Shown: positions 35,269 to 43,746 of the stretch, piece by piece | How positions within the stretch are numbered: position 1 is the stretch's first letter | How the letters are laid out: each line of letters starts with the position of its first letter | Assembly: GCA_946614255.1 (NCBI GenBank) | Contig: CAMOGS010000067.1 | Coordinates: 1-56,321, forward strand | Length of the DNA stretch: 56,321 nucleotides | From: UBA3871 sp002392265 | GTDB lineage: Bacteria > Bacillota > Clostridia > Peptostreptococcales > Anaerovoracaceae | Direction: 5' to 3' | Position numbers and translations under genes: made by a program | The notes under the pieces: generated by a model | What the model saw: the letters and a program-made list of their open reading frames with translations, nothing else | What the model was told of the DNA's origin: nothing | Database searches by the model: none

Positions 35269-36396
35269 TTAATTTTTCTCCTGTTCTTTTGCCTGCTCCT
35301 TTGAGCTTTGTCTCAGCATTGCGTTTATGAATGGGTCGAGGTCGCCGTCGAGCACCGACTGCACCGCAGGGGTTTCGTAGCCCGTGCGCACGTCCTTTGC
35401 GAGCGTGTAAGGCTGCAGCACGTAGTTTCGAATCTGGCTGCCCCAGGTGTTTTCGGAAAAGTCGCCCTGGAGGTCTTTGAGATTCTGCTTGTGCTCGCGC
35501 TCGGCCAGTTCGGTCAGCTTGCCGATCAGCACGCGCATCGCCATGTCTTTGTTCTGGAACTGGCTGCGCTCGTTCTGGCAGGTCACGACTATGCCCGTTG
35601 GAATGTGGGTGATTCGAATCGCCGAGTCAGTCTTGTTGATGTGCTGGCCGCCGGCGCCGCTGCTGCGATAGGTGTCTATGCGCAGGTCATTTGGATCTAT
35701 TTCCACATTCACGCTGTCGTCGATTTCGGGTGCGACTTCGACCTTTGCGAAGCTGGTCTGACGCTTGTTTTGTGCGTTAAATGGCGAAATTCGCACCAGT
35801 CTGTGCACGCCGCGCTCGCAGCGCAGGTACCCGTAGGCATTTTCGCCCTCAACCAGCATCGTGCAGTTTCTGATGCCGGCTTCCTCTTCACGCTGCATGT
35901 CGAGGATGGAGACAGCAAAGCCTCGCGACTCGCACCAGCGCATGTACATACGCATCAGCATTTCCGCCCAGTCGTTGGCGTCAACGCCGCCCGTGCCCGC
36001 GTGTATCGAGAGGATGGCGTTGTTTTTATCGTACTCTCCGGTGAGCAGTGTGCGGAGCGTTAGGGCTTCGAGCTTTTCGGTTACTTCGCGGTTCATTTCC
36101 GCGATTTCGTCCTCCATGCCCTCGTCGCCGCTTTCCTCTGCGAGCTCGCACATCACTTCTATGTCATCGAGCCTGCTGCGTATGTCGGATAGCTCCCCGA
36201 GTTTGTTTTCGATTGATTTCTTTTCTTTGAGTGTTTTTTGCGCTCTTTCCGGGTCGTCCCAAAAGCCCGGAATCGTGCACTCCGTTTCGAGGTCCGCAAG
36301 CTTTGCCTCCAGGCTCGGTGCCCTGAGCGCATCGCCCGCTTCGGCAAGCTGCTTGCGCAGCCCCGCAAGCCCACTCTTTACTTCTTCTATCAGCAT
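35269..36396 (-). CDS. prfB: Peptide chain release factor 2
   Basis: The 375-residue factor releases peptides at UGA and UAA. It has the stop-recognition tripeptide SPF (VRISPFNAQ) and the catalytic GGQ (SSGAGGQHINK). The reading frame is continuous through the N-terminus (LRAPSLEAKLADLE), so the usual in-frame UGA and programmed +1 frameshift near codon 25 are absent. Repeat cluster R5 lies directly upstream, about 13 bases before the ATG. Confidence 0.96.
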   Translation of the reverse strand: MLIEEVKSGLAGLRKQLAEAGDALRAPSLEAKLADLETECTIPGFWDDPERAQKTLKEKKSIENKLGELSDIRSRLDDIEVMCELAEESGDEGMEDEIAEMNREVTEKLEALTLRTLLTGEYDKNNAILSIHAGTGGVDANDWAEMLMRMYMRWCESRGFAVSILDMQREEEAGIRNCTMLVEGENAYGYLRCERGVHRLVRISPFNAQNKRQTSFAKVEVAPEIDDSVNVEIDPNDLRIDTYRSSGAGGQHINKTDSAIRITHIPTGIVVTCQNERSQFQNKDMAMRVLIGKLTELAEREHKQNLKDLQGDFSENTWGSQIRNYVLQPYTLAKDVRTGYETPAVQSVLDGDLDPFINAMLRQSSKEQAKEQEKN

Positions 36397-36409
36397 CTTC
36401 TTCCCTTTT

Positions 36410-36526
36410 CCAATCTGGGGACAGGCCCCAAATTGGCCTTTTTTCTATTTTGGGGACAGGCTGCAGTGTGCCACCTATCCCTAAATTCGCCTTTTTTCCA
36501 ATTTGGGGCCTGTCCCCAGATTAGCC
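36410..36526. repeat. GGGGACAGGCACC repeat cluster R5 between secA and prfB
   Basis: Two forward-sense units and one reverse-sense unit are present, plus a decayed one (CACCTATCCCTAAATTCGCC). The secA stop TAA (36521-36523) lies within the unit edge GGCTAATCTGGGG. Confidence 0.92.
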
Positions 36527-39325
36527 TTCGCGGCCGCAGCAGTTTTTGTACTTCTTGCCGCTGCCGCATGGACATGGGTCGTTACGCCCAACCTTTGGAG
36601 CCTCGCGCCTGAAGGTAACCGGCTTTTGCTGGCGCGGCGGAATCTTTTGCGCCTGCGGCATACCGCCCTGCGCACCGCCCATCGGCGCAGCCATGCCCAC
36701 CGGGCCCTGAATCGGCAGTCCGCTGCCTGTCTGGCCGCCCCTGTCAACGAACTCGTCCTTGTGACCCTCGCCGGCTCCGATAATTTCCTTACGCTCGGTG
36801 CCTGTTGCTATTGTTACGTTATAGCAGAACTTAACCGTATCCTCCTTGATATCCCCGATCATCTCTTCGAACATATCAAAGCCTTCCTGCGCATAGGCCT
36901 GAGCCGGGTCAATCTGCCCCATGGCACGCAGCCCGATACCGGTCTTTAACTGATCCATCGCATCGATGTGATCCATCCATTTATTATCTACAACACGCAG
37001 CAGAATCATGCGCTCAATCTCACGCATCTTGTCCGCTCCGATTTCTGCTTCCTTTGCCTCGTAGAGCTCCGCAAACTGCTCGAGCATATCCCCGGTCAGT
37101 GCCTCAGGCGTAAGCTCCTGCAGCTCGTCCTCACTGTAGCCTTTTGCCCTGTAAGCCCCGCAAAGCCTCAGCGCAGCGCTGTTCATGTGGTCAAAATCCC
37201 ACTCCTCCGCATACTTGTAGCCCGCAGTGCCGGAGGCAACAATGTTTTCGACCAGCTCCTCCATCATATTGTGGATATAGTCATGCAAATCCTCGCCAAA
37301 GAGAACCTTGCGGCGCTCGTCGTAGATAATCTCACGCTGCTTGTTCATGACGTTGTCGTACTGGAGCACATACTTACGAATCGAGAAGTTACGGCCTTCG
37401 ACCTTCTTTTGCGCATTCTCGACCGTACGCGAAAGCATGCCCGCCTTCAGCTCGTCGCCCTCGCCCATGCCAAGCTTGCTTGCCACGCCCTGCAGCCTCT
37501 CGCCGCCAAAGAGTCTCAAAAGATCGTCTTCCATCGACAAGTAGAACTGAGTATAGCCCGGGTCTCCCTGACGTCCGGCACGTCCGCGCAGCTGATTGTC
37601 GATACGTCTCGACTCGTGGCGCTCTGTGCCGAGGATGCAGAGACCGCCGAGGGCTCTGACCTTTTCCTGCTCAGGCGCACGCTCTGCCTTGAACTGAGCA
37701 AGCAGCTCCTGATACTTCTTTCTCGCCTCAATCAGCTCTGCGTCATCTGTTGCCGCAAAGCCTGTTGCGAAGCTGATCTGCTCCTCTGTGAAGCCGAGCT
37801 TTTTCATCTCGCGCTTTGCCTCGAAATCCGGGTTGCCGCCCAGAATGATGTCGGTACCACGGCCGGCCATGTTGGTGGCGATGGTAACGGCGCCCTCGCG
37901 GCCTGCTTCCGCAACGATTTCGGCTTCGCGCTCATGCTGCTTTGCATTGAGGACATTATGCTTAACTCCCCGCTTCTTTAAAAGCTCGGAGACGTATTCT
38001 GATTTCTCGACGGAAATTGTGCCCACCAGCACCGGCTGGCCCGTCTCATGCACTTCTTTAATCTTGTCGGCGAGAGCCTTGAACTTGCCCTCCTCCGTTG
38101 AGTAGATGGCATCGTCAGCATCGACACGCGCAATCGGACGATTGGTCGGAATGACGAGAACGTCCATATTGTAAATCTCGCGGAATTCCTCTTCCTCGGT
38201 CTTTGCGGTACCGGTCATGCCGGCGAGCTTTTGGTACATACGGAAGTAATTCTGCAGTGTGATGGTTGCGAGAGTCTTTGACTCCGAACGAACGAGCACG
38301 CCTTCCTTCGCTTCGATGGCCTGGTGCAGTCCGTTGGAATATCTGCGGCCGAACATGAAACGACCTGTGAACTCATCGACAATAACGATTTCGCCATCCC
38401 TTACAATATAGTCAACATCACGCTTCATGATGTGGCGGGCCTTTAACGCCTGAATCACGTGGTGGTTGATTTCCATGTTCTCCGGATCGGAAAAGTTTTC
38501 GACACCAAAGAACTTTTCGCATGCGCGCACACCATCCTCAGTAAGCGCAATCGTTTTCTCCTTTTCGTCCATCTCAAAATCCACGGCCGGCTTCAAGCTC
38601 ATCACGAATCTGTCTGCCGTCTGGTAGAGGTCGGTCGACTTTGCGCCGGGACCGGAAATAATCAGCGGGGTTCTGGCTTCGTCGATCAGAATGGAGTCCA
38701 CTTCGTCGACGATGGCGTAGTTGAGCTCGCGCTGCATCAGGTCCTTGCTGTAGATGACCATATTGTCGCGGAGGTAATCAAAGCCAAACTCGTTGTTTGT
38801 GCCGTAGGTGATGTCTGCCATATAAGCCTGCCGCCTCTGCTCGTTTGTGATGCCGTGCACCACGCAGCCGACAGTCAGACCGAGGAAGCTGTACAGCTTT
38901 CCCATCCACTCCGCGTCACGCTTTGCGAGGTAGTCATTTACTGTGACAACATGCACACCCTTGCCCGGAATTGCGTTCAGATAAGCCGCCAGCGTTGCGA
39001 CAAGCGTCTTACCTTCGCCTGTCTTCATTTCAGCGATGTCTCCGCGGTGGAGCACTACGCCGCCGATCAGCTGCACCTTGAAATGCTTCATGCCAAGCGA
39101 CCTCCACGCCGCCTCACGGCACACGGCAAAGGCTTCTACCATCATGTCGTCGAGGCTTTCGCCCTCTTCATATCTCTTTCTGAACTCTGCTGTTTTTGCG
39201 CGCAGCTCCTCGTCGGAGAGGGCCTGCATCTCCGGCTCGAGTGCCAGTACGGCCTCTACCTCGGCGTCAATCTTTTTAATCTGCTTTTCGCCCGGATCCC
39301 CAAATATTTTTTCCATTAATCCCAT
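36521..39325 (-). CDS. secA: Preprotein translocase ATPase SecA
   Basis: The 934-residue motor drives protein export through SecYEG. Walker A (MKTGEGKTLVATL) and the DEVDSILIDEARTPL region are intact, followed by the preprotein cross-linking, helical scaffold and wing domains. The C-terminus carries the zinc-binding CPCGSGKKYKNCC, which binds SecB or ribosomes in other bacteria, after a Gly/Pro/Gln-rich linker. It starts directly after the stop of the CNNM-type gene (ATG next to TAA). Its stop codon coincides with repeat R5. Confidence 0.98.
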   Translation of the reverse strand: MGLMEKIFGDPGEKQIKKIDAEVEAVLALEPEMQALSDEELRAKTAEFRKRYEEGESLDDMMVEAFAVCREAAWRSLGMKHFKVQLIGGVVLHRGDIAEMKTGEGKTLVATLAAYLNAIPGKGVHVVTVNDYLAKRDAEWMGKLYSFLGLTVGCVVHGITNEQRRQAYMADITYGTNNEFGFDYLRDNMVIYSKDLMQRELNYAIVDEVDSILIDEARTPLIISGPGAKSTDLYQTADRFVMSLKPAVDFEMDEKEKTIALTEDGVRACEKFFGVENFSDPENMEINHHVIQALKARHIMKRDVDYIVRDGEIVIVDEFTGRFMFGRRYSNGLHQAIEAKEGVLVRSESKTLATITLQNYFRMYQKLAGMTGTAKTEEEEFREIYNMDVLVIPTNRPIARVDADDAIYSTEEGKFKALADKIKEVHETGQPVLVGTISVEKSEYVSELLKKRGVKHNVLNAKQHEREAEIVAEAGREGAVTIATNMAGRGTDIILGGNPDFEAKREMKKLGFTEEQISFATGFAATDDAELIEARKKYQELLAQFKAERAPEQEKVRALGGLCILGTERHESRRIDNQLRGRAGRQGDPGYTQFYLSMEDDLLRLFGGERLQGVASKLGMGEGDELKAGMLSRTVENAQKKVEGRNFSIRKYVLQYDNVMNKQREIIYDERRKVLFGEDLHDYIHNMMEELVENIVASGTAGYKYAEEWDFDHMNSAALRLCGAYRAKGYSEDELQELTPEALTGDMLEQFAELYEAKEAEIGADKMREIERMILLRVVDNKWMDHIDAMDQLKTGIGLRAMGQIDPAQAYAQEGFDMFEEMIGDIKEDTVKFCYNVTIATGTERKEIIGAGEGHKDEFVDRGGQTGSGLPIQGPVGMAAPMGGAQGGMPQAQKIPPRQQKPVTFRREAPKVGRNDPCPCGSGKKYKNCCGREG

Positions 39326-40624
39326 TTAATTCACCTTTTCCTTTCGTTCTTCTTCAGGCACATCATCAGGTGCCAGCTCTTCCAATACCATGTGTATCTC
39401 AATTGCACGGCGGTCGTCCGCCTTTGTTACCTTTACGTGGAATACCTTGTTTTCAATGCGGTAGTCGAACGTGTCGCCGACCTGCGGCAGCTTGTCGAGG
39501 ACTACCACAACCCAGCCGTTTACGGTGGTCACATCCATTTCGGCCGATACGTCAAAGTAGTCAAACATCTTGTCTAGGTTTGCCGAGCAGAGGATGCGAT
39601 AGCTGCCGTCCTGCAGCTCGAGGATTTCCTGCGTTTCCATCCCGTCGTGCTCGTCATAGATTTCGCCGACGAGCTCTTCGATGATGTCCTCCATCGTGAC
39701 TATGCCCATCGTGCCGCCGTATTCGTCAACGATGATTGCCATGTGCGACTTTGCCGTCTGCAGCTTTTTAAGAAGCGCTGCGATTTTCATCGAAGGCGCC
39801 ACGAAAACGACCGGCTTTATAACATCCGAAATGCCTTTATCCTGAGCCACCACGAAGTTGTGGAAATCCTTCTGGTTTATAACGCCGAGGATATTGTCGA
39901 GATCGTCCTCGTACACGGGCAGTCTCGAAAACCCTGTATATTTAAAGATTTTCCCGACCTCTTCGGCTTCGGTTTCTATATCGATTGCAACCAGATCCGT
40001 TCTCGGCGTCAGTACATCAAGCGCATCAAGCTCGTTAAACTCAATCGCATTTTGTATGAGCTCCGACTGCTCTTCGTCGATGCCGCCCTCGGTTTCAGCC
40101 TCTTCAACCATCGTGAGAAGCTCCTCCTCGGTAATGCCGTGGTCTTCTTCGAGGTTAAAGATTTTGGTGATCAGCACCTTCCACTTTTTAAAGATAAAGG
40201 TCAGCGGCGTGAATATAACCATGTTCACGCGCAGCAGCGGCGCAGCAAACTTCGCAAACGCTTCCGGCCTTTCCTTTGCTATGGATTTCGGCGAAATCTC
40301 ACCGAATATCAGCACAATGACCGTGGTCACAATTGTAGCAATCGTAGCACCGTACGACCCGTACAGGTCCACAAACAGCACGGTTGCAACCGCTGTCATT
40401 GTGATGTTTACAATGTTGTTTCCTATCAGAATTGTTGAAAGCACCTTGTCGAATTCCTCCGCAAGGTCGAGCACCAGTCTGGCCCGCGAATCTCCGTCAG
40501 ACGCGGCATTTTTCAGTCTCACGCGATTCAGCGACGTAAAAGCGGTCTCTGTCGCGGAGAAATATCCCGAAAAAATCAGGAGTACGACTATGGCCACTAT
40601 GTATACGGCGATACTATGTTCCAT
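39326..40624 (-). CDS. CNNM/CorC (HlyC-type) membrane protein with CBS domains
   Basis: The 432-residue protein has an N-terminal DUF21 membrane domain (about 1-190), a CBS pair (DVLTPRTDLVAIDI..., VVDEYGGTMGIVTMEDIIEELVGEI) and a C-terminal CorC_HlyC domain. The family is linked to Mg2+ or other cation transport; the old hemolysin label is misleading. It lies between the aspartokinase and secA genes on the same strand. Confidence 0.92.
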   Translation of the reverse strand: MEHSIAVYIVAIVVLLIFSGYFSATETAFTSLNRVRLKNAASDGDSRARLVLDLAEEFDKVLSTILIGNNIVNITMTAVATVLFVDLYGSYGATIATIVTTVIVLIFGEISPKSIAKERPEAFAKFAAPLLRVNMVIFTPLTFIFKKWKVLITKIFNLEEDHGITEEELLTMVEEAETEGGIDEEQSELIQNAIEFNELDALDVLTPRTDLVAIDIETEAEEVGKIFKYTGFSRLPVYEDDLDNILGVINQKDFHNFVVAQDKGISDVIKPVVFVAPSMKIAALLKKLQTAKSHMAIIVDEYGGTMGIVTMEDIIEELVGEIYDEHDGMETQEILELQDGSYRILCSANLDKMFDYFDVSAEMDVTTVNGWVVVVLDKLPQVGDTFDYRIENKVFHVKVTKADDRRAIEIHMVLEELAPDDVPEEERKEKVN

Positions 40625-40642
40625 TCCTGTCCGGGGCCTCCT

Positions 40643-42025
40643 TTACCCCTCAAAAGCTTTATATATGGCTCTCACCGCAGTTTCGAATTCCTCCGGTGCC
40701 ACTCCGAGTATGATGTTGATTTCAGATGCGCCCTGGTCTATCATGCGCAAGCTGATGCCTTCCTTTGCAAGCGCGGTCATGGTCTTTGCCGCACAGCCCG
40801 GACGGTGATAGAATGCGCTGCCTACTACATTCATAAGCGCCACTCTTTCGACCACCACATTCTCCGGCCGAATCTTTCGTCTAAGCTCATCCACGATTTC
40901 GTCTTCCTTGCCCTCTACGGCATCTGCGCTGACAATGACGGACAAGCTGTCTATCCCGCTCGGCACATGCTCCACGCTGATGTCCCAGTCTTCGAATACC
41001 GACAGGATTTTGCGGAGCACTCCCTTTTCGCCGCCCAGAAGTCCGCGGAACACCGAAAATACTGCGAAGTTTGCACTGCCTGCCACTCCCGTCAGCTCGC
41101 TTTCCTTACATCTGATGTCAGACGGCTCGGTTGTAATCAGCGTGCCGGGGTTTGAAAGGTCCTCGGTGCTTCTGATGTGAAGCGGTATGCCTGCTCTGCG
41201 CACCGGAAAGATTGATGCTTCCGGCATCATGGGGCTTCCGATATAAGACAGCTCCCTGAGCTCCGCATAAGTCATGTGCTCTATCTGGCGAGGGTTTTCG
41301 ACTATCGCAGGGTCTGCCATCAAAAAGCCGCTTCTGTCGCCCCAGTTTTCGTAAACGTCCGCATGCATCGCCTTTGCCACAAGTGCGCCGGTAATGTCAC
41401 TGCCGCCCCTTACAAAGGTCTTGATTGAGCCGTCCGGAAGTGTACCGTAAAAGCCGGGAATGATTGCTGTTTCGTGCTTCTCGAGCTCTTCGCGAATGGC
41501 GCGGTCAGTCTCTTCTTCCATCAGGCGGCCGAACTTGTCGAACAGAATCAGCCCTTCGGCGTCGACGAAGTCCATGTCCAGATACGCCGCGAGAATCTTT
41601 GCCATTATGTACTCGCCGCGGCTGGCGATGTAGTCTTCAGTGCCGCCGTGCTCCATCTTTTTCTGGATGGCAAGAAACTCGCCCGCCAGATCGATTCGGA
41701 TGCCCAGCCCCGCAGCAATTGCGAGGAAGCGCTCGCAGACCACCTGAAACACCTGCTGGTACGGCACGTTGTGCTCGATGTTCGAGAAGCAGAGGTAGAG
41801 CAGGTCCGTAATCTTTTGATCCTCTTCGCTGCGCTTGCCCGGCGCGGAAACCACTATGTAGCGGCGCTCCGGAGCGGACGTGCCTGCGGTGCCCGGGATG
41901 TCTGGTGTGGTTGTGCCTGCGGTGCCCGGGATGGCGATGTCTCCTCGTATTATATTTTTAATTTTGGCAAGCTCTTCTACATCTCCGATGCAGCGGCCGC
42001 CGAACTTTGAAAGTATCAATCCCAC
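40643..42025 (-). CDS. Aspartate kinase with two ACT domains
   Basis: The 460-residue enzyme makes aspartyl phosphate, the first step to lysine, threonine and methionine. It has KFGGRC at the start, FVRGGSDITGALVA and SPMMPEASI in the kinase domain, and two ACT regulatory domains after about residue 315. I choose GTG at 42025 because AGGAG lies seven bases upstream; an ATG 16 codons earlier has no such site. After residue 30 there is an unusual Pro/Gly/Thr-rich insert encoded by a 21-base direct repeat. Confidence 0.88.
   Translation of the reverse strand: MGLILSKFGGRCIGDVEELAKIKNIIRGDIAIPGTAGTTTPDIPGTAGTSAPERRYIVVSAPGKRSEEDQKITDLLYLCFSNIEHNVPYQQVFQVVCERFLAIAAGLGIRIDLAGEFLAIQKKMEHGGTEDYIASRGEYIMAKILAAYLDMDFVDAEGLILFDKFGRLMEEETDRAIREELEKHETAIIPGFYGTLPDGSIKTFVRGGSDITGALVAKAMHADVYENWGDRSGFLMADPAIVENPRQIEHMTYAELRELSYIGSPMMPEASIFPVRRAGIPLHIRSTEDLSNPGTLITTEPSDIRCKESELTGVAGSANFAVFSVFRGLLGGEKGVLRKILSVFEDWDISVEHVPSGIDSLSVIVSADAVEGKEDEIVDELRRKIRPENVVVERVALMNVVGSAFYHRPGCAAKTMTALAKEGISLRMIDQGASEINIILGVAPEEFETAVRAIYKAFEG
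41879..41936. repeat. Intragenic direct repeat in the aspartokinase gene
   Basis: A 21-base unit ending GCGGTGCCCGGGATG occurs twice, 33 bases apart, and encodes the repeated peptide IPGTAGT within the kinase domain before IVVSAPGKR. The insert keeps the reading frame. Confidence 0.85.
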
Positions 42026-42059
42026 TGTGTGACTCCTATGTTTCCTTGCAATACAAACA

Positions 42060-42083
42060 GCGATAGCCTGCATAGACTATCGC
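42060..42083 (-). promoter_or_regulatory. Hairpin in the aspartokinase leader
   Basis: GCGATAG and CTATCGC pair around a 10-base loop, followed leftward by TGTTTGTATT, 35 bases before the GTG start. It might attenuate transcription. The leader is too short for a lysine riboswitch. Confidence 0.4.
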
Positions 42084-42168
42084 CGAAAAATTTTGATTCA
42101 GTTTTTTCGGTCTTGCATAGTATTCATCCCTTGTATTGTAACATATATATGTAGGAAAGTCTACGGGG

Positions 42169-42191
42169 AATTACTTGAGCAGCTTTCTGCC
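42169..42191. repeat. 23-bp direct repeat, left copy, at the Fic gene 3' edge
   Basis: The 23 bases from AATTACTTGAG to TTTCTGCC are identical to 43212-43234. The last base is the final base of the Fic stop codon. See the findings for its possible meaning. Confidence 0.8.
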
Positions 42192-43126
42192 TAACAACGT
42201 ATCCAGCAGTGATTTTTTAAAAATTCGCGTATTGTTCCTATATCTTCGCCCTCGTAATACTCGATGAGCAGTTTTTTGAAATCCGAAACATATTTTTCCG
42301 GCACGACCAGGAGCCCTTGCCCCTTGGAAATCAGATAGTGGTTGGCAAAGATAACCGCCGCCCTCTTGTTGCCGTCTATAAATGCCTGCGTTTTCATGAC
42401 ATACATGCAAAGCTCCACCGCCTTGTCTATGTCGGAGCCTGCAGAAGAGACGATGCCATGGAGTCTTTCTTTAATATCAGGTTCAATCGGAAGAGGCGGA
42501 GCATAACTCGATCCGCCGATAGTCACCGGAACGCCACGGAGCCTGCCGCCTTCGGCGTAAAATCCTTCATTTATCAGACGTGCTATGTGGCATAGCAGAT
42601 AGTAATCGCTAGCCGCCCGAATCACGTCCTCGTCCAAAATGAACTCCCAGGCATGTTTTAGGTTGAGAATCTTTTGCACATCGCTCACGGTCATTCCGTT
42701 CACGGTGCCGTTTTCGATTATGTCCTCTGTCTGCGGAAACGTAGTCGAGACGCCTTCCAGTATGGCCTGATCGTAAATGCTGGTTTTAATATTTGCACGC
42801 GCGAAATCAAGGTTCGCAATCACATTCGCCGGCAGCTCTTCTTTGGTGTAACCAAGCTCGGCAAGCTGCTTTTCAACCCTTCGGAGCAGTTTTTTGATTT
42901 CTCTTGCTTCTTTCGCATTGCGAAGGAGCAGTTGATACAGGTCATCGGAATATACATCCACATAAGTCGAAGTGAGACGACCGGCTACGCGTTTACGGAT
43001 ATATAGATACTTTCCGCTTTTATTTTCTTTGACTTCCGGAGAACCGTCGTAAGGAATAAGCTTTAGTCTAGCTTCCAGCTCGCCTTTCTCACGAATCAGA
43101 TCTCTGATATCGTCTTTCATATTCAT
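42191..43126 (-). CDS. Fic-family protein lacking the catalytic histidine
   Basis: The 311-residue protein has a helical, basic N-terminal region (about 1-95) and a Fic domain. The signature reads TQAFIDGNKRAA (residues 246-257), so the catalytic His of HPFxxGN(G/K)R is Gln247, while the phosphate-binding DGNKR part is intact. I recall Fic subgroups with non-His residues here, so this may be an ancestral property of its lineage. It may bind nucleotides without normal AMP transfer. AAAGGAG precedes the ATG. The gene has its own consensus promoter overlapped by an inverted repeat and lies between 23-bp direct repeats. Confidence 0.88.
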   Translation of the reverse strand: MNMKDDIRDLIREKGELEARLKLIPYDGSPEVKENKSGKYLYIRKRVAGRLTSTYVDVYSDDLYQLLLRNAKEAREIKKLLRRVEKQLAELGYTKEELPANVIANLDFARANIKTSIYDQAILEGVSTTFPQTEDIIENGTVNGMTVSDVQKILNLKHAWEFILDEDVIRAASDYYLLCHIARLINEGFYAEGGRLRGVPVTIGGSSYAPPLPIEPDIKERLHGIVSSAGSDIDKAVELCMYVMKTQAFIDGNKRAAVIFANHYLISKGQGLLVVPEKYVSDFKKLLIEYYEGEDIGTIREFLKNHCWIRC

Positions 43127-43139
43127 ATCTAGTCTCCTT

Positions 43140-43188
43140 TAGGGAACTTTCTTGAACAAATTGTAGCAAAAAGTTCCCTAAAAGTCAA
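43140..43188 (-). promoter_or_regulatory. Promoter and palindromic operator of the Fic gene
   Basis: Read leftward, TTGACT (43183-43188) and TACAAT (43160-43165) are 17 bases apart. TAGGGAACTTT (43140-43150) and AAAGTTCCCTA (43170-43180) are perfect 11-bp inverted arms flanking the -10 box. This is an arrangement expected for autorepression. Confidence 0.75.
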
Positions 43189-43211
43189 TGTGTTCTTTCC
43201 CTTGTAATAAA

Positions 43212-43234
43212 AATTACTTGAGCAGCTTTCTGCC
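43212..43234. repeat. 23-bp direct repeat, right copy, upstream of the Fic promoter
   Basis: It is identical to 42169-42191. It encodes, leftward, the end of a short relic frame (GRKLLK-stop). Confidence 0.8.
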
Positions 43235-43270
43235 GCCCCAGATGCAGATGCAGGCACCGATGATTGTTGT
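43214..43270 (-). pseudogene. Possible 3' relic of a membrane-protein gene
   Basis: A leftward frame of 18 codons between two stops reads TTIIGACICIWGGRKLLK. Its hydrophobic, glycine-containing then basic character looks like the C-terminus of a transporter. No start or ribosome site is left. The parent family is not identified. Confidence 0.3.
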
Positions 43271-43349
43271 CTAAATTATCGCGCTTGATCCGCGCCATCT
43301 GTGTTATACCACATGGTTCTTAACTGCGCGAACCCTGCCTTTGGCGAAT

Positions 43350-43550
43350 CTATGCACTACATGCGTAAAATCGTGCTTATAGTGCATATAAAAACGGCTC
43401 AAGCCAATGATTATGCAGCTTGGAGCCGATAATGCTATGCACTAAATCAATAGAATTCCATGAAATAGTACATATTTTCAGCTGCTAATCGCAAAAAATC
43501 GCAAGCACTCTATGCACTACATTTAGATAATACACGTGTTTAGTGCATAG
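43350..43550. repeat. Three-hairpin CTATGCACTA element, copy D
   Basis: Hairpins lie at 43350-43388, 43435-43474 and 43510-43550, with starts 85 and 75 bases apart, exactly as in copy B. The middle right arm is mutated (TAGTACATA). The sequence between hairpins differs from B and C and includes its own hairpin (CGGCTC...GAGCCG, about 43395-43428). Confidence 0.9.
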
Positions 43551-43560
43551 ATTCACAAAA

Positions 43561-43580
43561 AGCAGCCCTTTCGGGCTGCT
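43561..43580. terminator. Hairpin terminator-like structure
   Basis: AGCAGCCC-TTTC-GGGCTGCT with AAAAA before and a short T run after. It may terminate leftward transcription. Confidence 0.55.
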
Positions 43581-43592
43581 TTGCCTGCACGA

Positions 43593-43621
43593 TTCTAAGA
43601 TTCCAAATCGGAATCTTAGAA
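43593..43621. repeat. Perfect 12-bp inverted repeat
   Basis: TTCTAAGATTCC and GGAATCTTAGAA are separated by five bases (AAATC). It lies just before the antitoxin relic and could be an old operator or terminator. Confidence 0.6.
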
Positions 43622-43636
43622 CTGTACGCTTGCTAA

Positions 43637-43735
43637 GGTACCAGAAATCCCAGCCTAGCCTTGCTAAAAAGATTGGCTGAGGCAATGGACACAACGCTGA
43701 GAATTGAGTTTATTCCTAAGAAGCATTTGGGATAA
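43637..43735 (+). pseudogene. 3' relic of an XRE-type antitoxin gene
   Basis: The frame GTRNPSLALLKRLAEAMDTT followed by LRIEFIPKKHLG-stop matches the conserved C-terminal end of HTH antitoxins (NPSLxLLKRLAxAxxxxLxIxFxP). It begins right after an in-frame TAA, so the HTH-coding part is gone. Confidence 0.7.
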
Positions 43736-43746
43736 ATGAAATCGTA

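Noticed and set aside
42074..42168. Lysine riboswitch before the aspartokinase gene
   Set aside because: The leader is under 100 bases and lacks the five-way junction elements; only a simple hairpin is visible.
42171..42410. Leftward 79-codon frame ending GRKLLK inside the Fic gene
   Set aside because: It lies within the Fic coding sequence in another frame; only the 23-bp repeat end is meaningful.
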